This document shows positions 59,101 through 64,000 of a stretch of 64,000 nt of DNA, one piece after another. The translations under genes and the position numbers were made by a program. Numbering within the stretch: position 1 is the stretch's first letter; the number at the start of each line of letters is the position of its first letter. The notes under the pieces are model-generated. The model made no database searches. It was not told the origin of the DNA and saw only the letters and a program-made list of their open reading frames with translations. Source of the DNA: Deinandra increscens subsp. villosa (Eukaryota; Streptophyta; Magnoliopsida; Asterales; Asteraceae); the NCBI GenBank assembly GCA_039602395.1, contig JBCNJP010000007.1, positions 120,004,957 through 120,068,956 on the forward strand, written 5' to 3'.

Positions 59101-59364
59101 ATGGATTACGGGATCAATTTTCTTCATACACCGTTGTTCTGCGACAACGAAGCTGCCGTCGGAATTTCCAAGAATCCAATTCATCATTCCCGAACCAAAC
59201 ATATTGAAACGCGGATTCATGCAATCCGTGATGCTCAGGAAAAAGGGTTTATTGATGTTGTCCCCATCGAAACCAAAGCTCAAAAAGCGGATATTTTTAC
59301 TAAAACCTTTGATAAACCCCGCTTCTATGAGCTTATTAAAATGCTGGGCATGATAACTTTTTAA
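56149..59364 (+). CDS. pol: Pol of the copia element (PR-INT-RT-RH), intact
   Basis: Open for about 1,070 codons, in frame with the preceding segment but after a TAA, with no ATG at its start; expression must rely on stop readthrough, splicing or proteolysis of a fusion. Domains in order: aspartic protease DSGCSRHMTG (residue about 15); integrase zinc site (HRRLGH...CLSCAKGKQ) and catalytic core (LHTDLFGPI, RSDNGTEF, QQNGVAERKNRTL); reverse transcriptase (FQMDVKCAFLYGDI, YVDDIIFGS); RNase H (DSDHGG, SLSTGEAEYIA, SRTKHIETR). Position 56158 in the frame is TTG, not ATG. AGGCACTCC at about 56168 is preceded by a pyrimidine-rich CAG, but the implied intron would be too short. No internal stop or shift. 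Confidence 0.93.
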   Translation, partial: FLFLYCQALPKNSYWHIDSGCSRHMTGMKDLLTNYRILDGGFVSFAGNKRGGKMVGQGDVSAGSLTLEHVNHVPELKFNLLSVSQICDKNIPVLFKANECLFLKPEFSVSEEMVAMRAPRINDTYLLNLTSTASLNSSMTCLLSKASVSECFLWHRRLGHINFKILNNLVKNNLVRGLPYKDFSVVEKCLSCAKGKQHKKPHKPKLENSISSPLELLHTDLFGPISVPSLGKRTYCLVVTDDYSRYSWVRFLKHKSETTEALQNIILSVESSRSKKVKAIRSDNGTEFRNQIFDSFCANKGILRQYSAARTPQQNGVAERKNRTLVEAARTMLIESKLPIIFWAEAVNCASYILNRVLIVKDKMKTSYELYHGRKPLIDFFRPFGCSCTLLNTEAQITKFGAVSDECFFMGYSSSQKAYRVYNKRTRIVQESYYVDWQESNSPNTGTGPEWFYDSDTLFKSFNLPILADAEDTPPLVTITPQPDIPQPIQSSSPQPTQQPDLPSSSHELPQTTEPAPAHLDSNFKTLKDHPHDLVIGSITDGVRTRHQSGLINECLFACFLSQIVPKNIDEALADPSWVDSMQAELQQFRKLKVWKLVDLPENKVPIGTKWVFRNKMDDRGIVIRNKSRLVVQGFYQEEGIDYTDVFAPVARIEAIRIFLAHAAYKDFKVFQMDVKCAFLYGDIDEDIYVLQPPGFEDHEFPDKVYKLDKSLYGLHQAPRIWYETLTQYLLGKGFTRGSIDMTLFKKEVNGEMLMVQVYVDDIIFGSTNEKMCREFEELMKEHFEMSMMGEMNFFLGLQVEQKPDGILIHQEKYILEILKKFKMNDASAELTPFTSQTCLTPDSEGKRVDQKLYRSMIGSLMYLTASRPDITFAVCYCARYQADPRESHEKAVKRIFRYLKGSSRLGLWYPKGGSFELNSYSDSDHGGCKLDRKSVSGGCQFLGECLVSWQSKKQTTVSLSTGEAEYIAASSCCCQVLWIQHQMMDYGINFLHTPLFCDNEAAVGISKNPIHHSRTKHIETRIHAIRDAQEKGFIDVVPIETKAQKADIFTKTFDKPRFYELIKMLGMITF

Positions 59365-60190
59365 ATTTTTGGTAAATAAAAAAAAAAAAAAAAAAAAGGG
59401 GGATAAAATAAACCTTTTTGTAAATACTTCTTTAAATTTCACTTCATCTTGTTTGTTATTGTCTAAACCTGAATGCCAATTTCATTTTGTCAATGAATCA
59501 GGTGACGGTCGGAACTGAATCTGGTTATCAAGAAATCAATGATCCTGCAGTTCTCCACAAATGATTCCTGGCCTTTCATCATCTGAACATGATCAGGGGA
59601 GTATTTTAGTTTCATTTACCTTGCAATTCTCTCTTATCTGCTTTGTGATGTCCTTTCCGTTATTTTGTGGGGGAATTGGGGGTAAATCACACTAAAATAT
59701 CTAAATTTCATGAATTCGAAGCGGATTTCCTGTCAAACTTTTCTTCGATTATGTGCCTCCTTTCCAGTGTCTGTCTTTCCTTGTTGTGTCAAGTATCGAT
59801 CGAATCATTTTATTTTGTTTTATTTACTTTATTGAAAATCCAAAAATAGAGTATTTATGGATTTTGGGGGAAATTGAAGTCCTCTGAAAATTTGATACAT
59901 AAATAAAATTTCAAAAATGAAAATGAGAAATTGATCCGACCTTGTGAGAAATGATTGTTTATCAACCTGCGTTATCTGCCATGGATAGAGTAAAAATAAA
60001 GGCTGCATTGTGCTTGTATGATCTTTGAGTGTGTATGCCTAATATGATATCTATGAGTAGGATATAAACATAACGCTTGCCTGATTTTGCTCTAGTTTTC
60101 ATTTCTTGATAAGTGTTGCAATGATTCTGCCAATTAAGAGATGTTCTGATGTACGCATGCTTTGCAAATAAGGCTTTATGCCATTTTTAC
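59365..60190. other. Non-coding region after pol
   Basis: A19-G5 tract at 59378-59402 looks like a polypurine tract, but no LTR follows. CAGGGGAGTATTTTAG at 59597 is a second PPT-like phrase. No ORF of interest. Confidence 0.5.
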
Positions 60191-60450
60191 ACTCGACTCA
60201 GTGGGTCTTCTTTGCGTGCCTAGGCGGCCGACCTGATCACCTGCTGATTGAGTTTTCTGCTTTATTTTCTTGGTGTTTAGTGTATATCATCGGACTTTCT
60301 CTGCGTGCCCACAAGCCGACCTGATTGTTGTTGATATACACGATTTCTGCTTTATTTTTCTTTTTTATTTTCCTAAGTGTATCGGGCTTTCTCTGCGTGC
60401 TTAGCGGCCGACCTGATTGCTGTTCTCTTAGGGTTCTGCTTTATTTTTGC
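60191..60450 (+). repeat. Triplicated stem-loop repeat
   Basis: Three units of about 90 bp, each with a conserved core CTTTCTCTGCGTGC...GCCGACCTGAT, flanked by unit-specific complementary arms, and each followed by TTCTGCTTTATTTT. Arms: ACTCGACTCAG / CTGATTGAGT (60191 and 60244, imperfect), GTGTATATCA / TGATATACAC (60280 and 60332, perfect), CCTAAG / CTTAGG (60372 and 60427). Core conserved, arms different but paired: a pattern expected of an RNA structure. Confidence 0.7.
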
Positions 60451-60910
60451 ATGAAACATCATGAACGTATATCTCATTTGAAAAAGAATTAAAAGAAAAA
60501 TAATGATAAATATGATGACTTGTTAACATCTTTGATAGAGTGAGGCTGGGTAATCAGTGCTTGATTAATATACCTTAAGCATATCCAAAAATGTTAAATA
60601 CTATTAGTGCATGCTTAATATCAATGTGATGCATTCGGGATCTGCTTGACGTGCATGCTGATTAAAATTGAAATTGAAATGTGTATGATGCGTATCGGTT
60701 GATGTGATCTCACGTCTGGATCTTTCTCACAAATTAAATTAGTATCTGCTTGTATAGTTGTTTTAATTTACTTTTGAAAAAGCTCAAAAAGATTTTCTGT
60801 CTGCGTTATTTTTGATAAGATCGATACTTTGTAAATAATTTGTCGTTTTGTGTGTGTTTGTCGGTTTTCCAAAAGTCAAAATCAAAATTTGGTCAAAATT
60901 GAATTTTAGG
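60451..60910. other. Non-coding region of the copia element
   Basis: AT-rich, nothing recognised. Confidence 0.4.
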
Positions 60911-60914
60911 GTTT

Positions 60915-61833
60915 CAGCGAAACTAAGTTTCGCTCCGTTAGTTTCGCCGTGTGGGTTCACAGCGAATCTGTTTGTTTCGTTACCGGCGAAACTGTCTTGT
61001 TGATCTTGACTCGAGCGAATCTGCTCTTTCGCTTTGGCGAAACTATTGTTTCGCCGAGCGAAATTACGGGCGAAACTGCCCTCGTATATATACATCCATC
61101 GTGAATCTCGGTCAAACTCACCGAAACCCTAACCACACTAAAACCTGCAACCCCTCATCGCGAAACTCATATTCGCTCTAACTGTTTCATCCTTTCTTCG
61201 TCACATAGATTCCGGTTTGAGATTCAGTAAGTGTGTATTAATCTTGTGTGTTTACCGCATCTTTAACCGATTCCAGAATTCAAAACTTTTGGGGTTTTTG
61301 AACCGAACGGTCAACAAGGATTTCTCGTGCCTTTAAACTGTTGTTAATCACTGTTTTGGACCTGCATTGTACTCGTCGTGTTGCTTTTATGGTGTGTGTA
61401 GGTTTAGATTGCGAAAACTGGGCTTAAAACGGGTTTCGCAAATTCGAAATTCAAAATTTCGCGTCCAGCGAAACTGCTGGTTCGTCCAGCGAAACTGAAC
61501 GAAAGTTCACAGTCTCGAGCGAAACTGTCTAGCGGTCATGCCCAAACTTCGCTGACAGTTTCGCCGTGACACGCAGCGAAACTGCTGTTTCGCCTTCAGC
61601 GAAATTACAGTTTCGCAGCGAAACTACAGTTTCTCGGCGAAACTGACCTAGTCAATGTCGCCGAGACCAATGTCGCGAATCTAACTGTTTCGCCGTGTGC
61701 GACACTGAGGTCTTCTTAGCGAAAATAGAATTTCGCAGCGAAACTGTCAAACTTTTGAAATTTCATATTTAATTTAATTTAATTTAATGTAAGTTCGGTT
61801 TTACTTACAAGATCTCCGTTTCGTGTGCAGACA
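60915..61833 (+). promoter_or_regulatory. Internal promoter/leader-like module ahead of the third ORF
   Basis: GCGAAACT cluster 1 (60915-61078), TATA-like TATATATA at 61085, donor-like GTAAGT at 61227, cluster 2 (61460-61748) with TGAACGAAAGTTCA at 61496-61509, and acceptor-like TGTGCAG ending at 61830, 3 bp before the ATG of the third ORF. The same order as in the LTR plus leader before gag. Confidence 0.5.
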
Positions 61834-64000
61834 ATGTCCAATCTTAAACACGATCCTCGGAGCAATGTGACTGCCTGGCTGAATGATAACCTTGACAAAT
61901 CTACCGGTTTCCGAGACTGTATAAAGTGGCTCAAACAATCTTGCATTCATTATGCCATCTCACACTCTACAATCATTGACGAAAGGCACATCAAAGAATT
62001 CTGGCTGTCTGCAGTATATGACGTCAAAGCCACTCCTGAATGCATTCGTGCTAGGGTCATGCAGAAAGATATTGTCATTACCATGAAAACCATTGCTGAA
62101 GCACTTAAACTAGAAGAGGATGTTGGTGATGCACCCAAGTTGAATGACATGGACGTATTGAAGGGTTTTGAAAAGCACATGGGTTATGAAGGAGGCCATT
62201 TGTGGAAGAATAAGAAAGAGATTAAGAAGTCTTACATGTCTAAAGAATGGAGATTCATCGCTCACGTCATCATTTCCTGCATTGATGACAGAAAGGGTGG
62301 GTCAGATGGATTGAATTTGAACTGGGCAGAAGCAATGTTGCTGTTGTGTAAAGGGACAGAAAGCTAACATCCCTCAGAGAATATTTGAAGCTATGGTTGC
62401 GAATATTCAAGCTTTGAAGAAATCAAGATGGCTTCTGTATCCGAGATTCCTGGAGATAATCATAGAATATCTTAGAACCTGAGCTGCCGAAGCAAAGCAC
62501 AGCACTTGTTATAAATCCTATGCACTCAAGGATTCTATCTGATTGTTGTGCTGTAAGAGAAGATTTTTCTGGGCATACCACCTATTTAATGAAACATATG
62601 TATTCTGAAGAAAGATATGAGTACATCAAGAAGCTGATCGAAGACGAAAACAAAAGAAAAACTCAAGGAAAGGTAAGTGAGAGTGTTAAAGGGAAACGGA
62701 AACAATATGTGAGGGGTTCGGGGAAGGAAGCTGGAGATGAAATTGAAGATGAGCTCGAAAGTCTATCTCGTCAAGGAAAGAAGGTCACTCAAAAACAAAG
62801 TGTTCCGACTGAAGATGAGCTGAGAGCTTCAAAGAAAAGAAGAATAGATCCCAGAGCTGAATTAGACGAAGACATCATCAGAGGTGTAAATACCTCTTTG
62901 TCAAATGAATTGGGAATGATTAAAACCAAGCTGGTTAACTCTGAAATTCGGGAGAAGGAGAAAGATGATCAGATCAAACACATGAACGAGATCATAGCCA
63001 AACAATCTTCCTTGATCAAATTTTTGATGGTAGAATTGAACGATATCAAGAAGCATCTGAACATGCCTGGTATAATGAGTGATGCTGAGATTGAATCAGT
63101 TAATGACATCTTAAAGGACACATCCGGAACAGCAGGTGGAAGTGGTTCTGGTGAAGCTGATAAAGCAGGAGGAAGTGGATCTGGTGGAGTTGGAGGAAGT
63201 GGTACAGGTTTGAATGATGCTGATGACAGTGGAGCTCCCAATGCTGAAGACTTGGAGGCTATCAATGTCAGTGATGCTAATCTATTTAGTACTGAAACAG
63301 AACAACCACAGCCAGAGATTGTTCAAGCCAAATTCGTGTTGATCGATGAAGATGAGGAAGAAGCTGAAATTGACGATCACTCTGAGCCAAGAAGCTATGA
63401 ATGGAAAGAGCATGGTCTTACTTATCTAGCGAAGATTAGCTCTGTCAGTGAAGAGGTTCTCGAGTTTAACAGAGATGATTGGTTCAAGAAACCTGAGCTT
63501 GTGGATCAGACTCCCTTATTTCAAAACATCTCTCAACCCAGCAGAAAAGAGTCTGATCGTCACATTATAAGCTGGAAATTCAATTCATCCGTTCGTGCCT
63601 TCATGATTAAGAGAAGGGGAGGTAGCATTTCATATCTTCACAAACGTGAAAAGTTCCAGACCCTGCCCAGATGGGATTTAAGAAGGTTGTCTGAGCTCCC
63701 CCTCATTGATGCTGATAAAGCAGAAAGGGCTGGCAACTTGGTGAAACATTTGCAGCTAGCCGCAAAAGACGACTTCGTATCGTTTGGATTTATGAAAGGC
63801 CAAAGGATCAAGTCTAAGACTAGAATTGATGCAGCAACAGGGAAGCCAAAAGTCCATCTTAAATTCAAGCCTGCAAAGACAATGACTAGAATCAGAATAC
63901 CAGATCAAGAGCCTTCCAGACTGCAAAATTTCAAGAAATGGTTTTACGATAACCAGACAGGTGAAGCAGTTATCCGTATCGGAGAAAGTGATGAGATCAG
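61834..64000 (+). pseudogene. Third ORF of the copia element, partial, two frameshifts
   Basis: Begins at the ATG at 61834. The first frame runs to TAA at 62367 and starts with a globular part (NVTAWLNDNL, YAISHSTIIDERHIKEFW) like the extra ORFs found after pol in sireviruses, sometimes annotated 'synaptobrevin/longin-like' in Asteraceae. Homologous coding continues in the next frame from about 62352, and in the third frame from about 62475, open to the right edge without a stop. Two single-base gains (in AAAGGG at about 62350 and in CTTAGAA at about 62474) explain it. The last part has a lysine-rich region, a predicted coiled coil (about 62880-63060) and a G/S-rich linker (63120-63210), then an acidic stretch. 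No membrane span is seen, so the 'envelope-like' label is not supported. Function unknown. Confidence 0.65.

Larger units (their letters stand above)
52393..64000 (+). mobile_element. Ty1-copia (Sirevirus-like) retrotransposon, right end outside window
   Basis: Order: 5' LTR, primer site, leader, gag, pol (protease-integrase-RT-RNase H), a 2.5-kb non-coding region and a third ORF still open at the right edge. Integrase before RT places it in Ty1-copia; the long Gag and additional ORF between pol and the 3' LTR are features of the SIRE/Maximus group. Pol is intact, while gag and the third ORF carry single-base shifts, so the copy is young but probably not fully functional alone. Expected still to come to the right: rest of the third ORF, polypurine tract, 3' LTR, a 5-bp duplication (ATCAA on the left), then the other half of the Mutator-type element. 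Confidence 0.85.

Noticed and set aside
59378..59402. A-run plus G5 tract as the copia polypurine tract and start of the 3' LTR
   Set aside because: The following sequence does not match the 5' LTR start TGTAGGGAGG, and coding-like sequence of the same element continues further right.
61834..64000. Third copia ORF as an envelope protein
   Set aside because: No signal peptide or membrane span seen in the visible part; left as function unknown.

Overview
The window is nuclear DNA of a flowering plant. It is AT-rich, has intron-containing genes of plant-only or plant-typical families (SWEET, DMP/DUF679, BASS1, GLOX, MAC5/RBM22, a defensin-like peptide), and is packed with plant transposons. The style of the Ty1-copia element (long Gag, pol, extra 3' ORF) and of the other LTRs suggests a eudicot, perhaps Asteraceae. 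That family guess comes from memory of similar elements and rests on no diagnostic gene. One assembly gap of 500 N lies at 2857-3356.

Layout. 1-15 kb is transposon territory: the 3' part of a large LTR, a non-autonomous Helitron ending at the gap, the antisense ORF and probable 3' LTR of a Ty3-gypsy element, a Mutator-type foldback element, an intact-looking PIF/Harbinger element, and a decayed copia tail. A glyoxal/galactose-oxidase-like gene with a single-base frameshift follows (15.2-16.8 kb). 17-27 kb again holds repeats: two foldback elements, a 2.57-kb solo LTR with a 5-bp target duplication, tandem repeats and a Harbinger MITE. 28.5-48.5 kb is the gene-rich part: SWEET sugar transporter (+), DMP membrane protein (-), MAC5/RBM22 splicing factor (-) and plastid BASS1-type carrier (+), with hAT-type insertions between or inside them. 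A small defensin-like gene lies at 50.5 kb. From 52.4 kb to the right edge lies one large Ty1-copia element: 5' LTR, tRNA-Met primer site, leader, gag, pol, a 2.5-kb non-coding region, then a third ORF that runs off the window.

Many insertions could be bounded to the base by reading target-site duplications (9 bp Mutator, 3 bp Harbinger, 8 bp hAT, 5 bp LTR), so most of the non-genic space is explained by named element classes.

The most unusual signal is a shared module found three times: a 2.57-kb solo LTR (19.9-22.5 kb), the 5' LTR plus leader of the copia element (52.4-53.5 kb), and an internal position of the same element just ahead of its third ORF (60.9-61.8 kb). Each has a cluster of the octamer GCGAAACT, then a TATA-like box, a splice-donor-like site, a second dense GCGAAACT cluster holding the invariant palindrome TGAACGAAAGTTCA, and a splice-acceptor-like site, which in both copia copies lies directly before an ORF start. 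This suggests that the third ORF has its own copy of the LTR-type promoter and leader intron. A triplicated stem-loop repeat (60.19-60.44 kb) lies in the same non-coding region.
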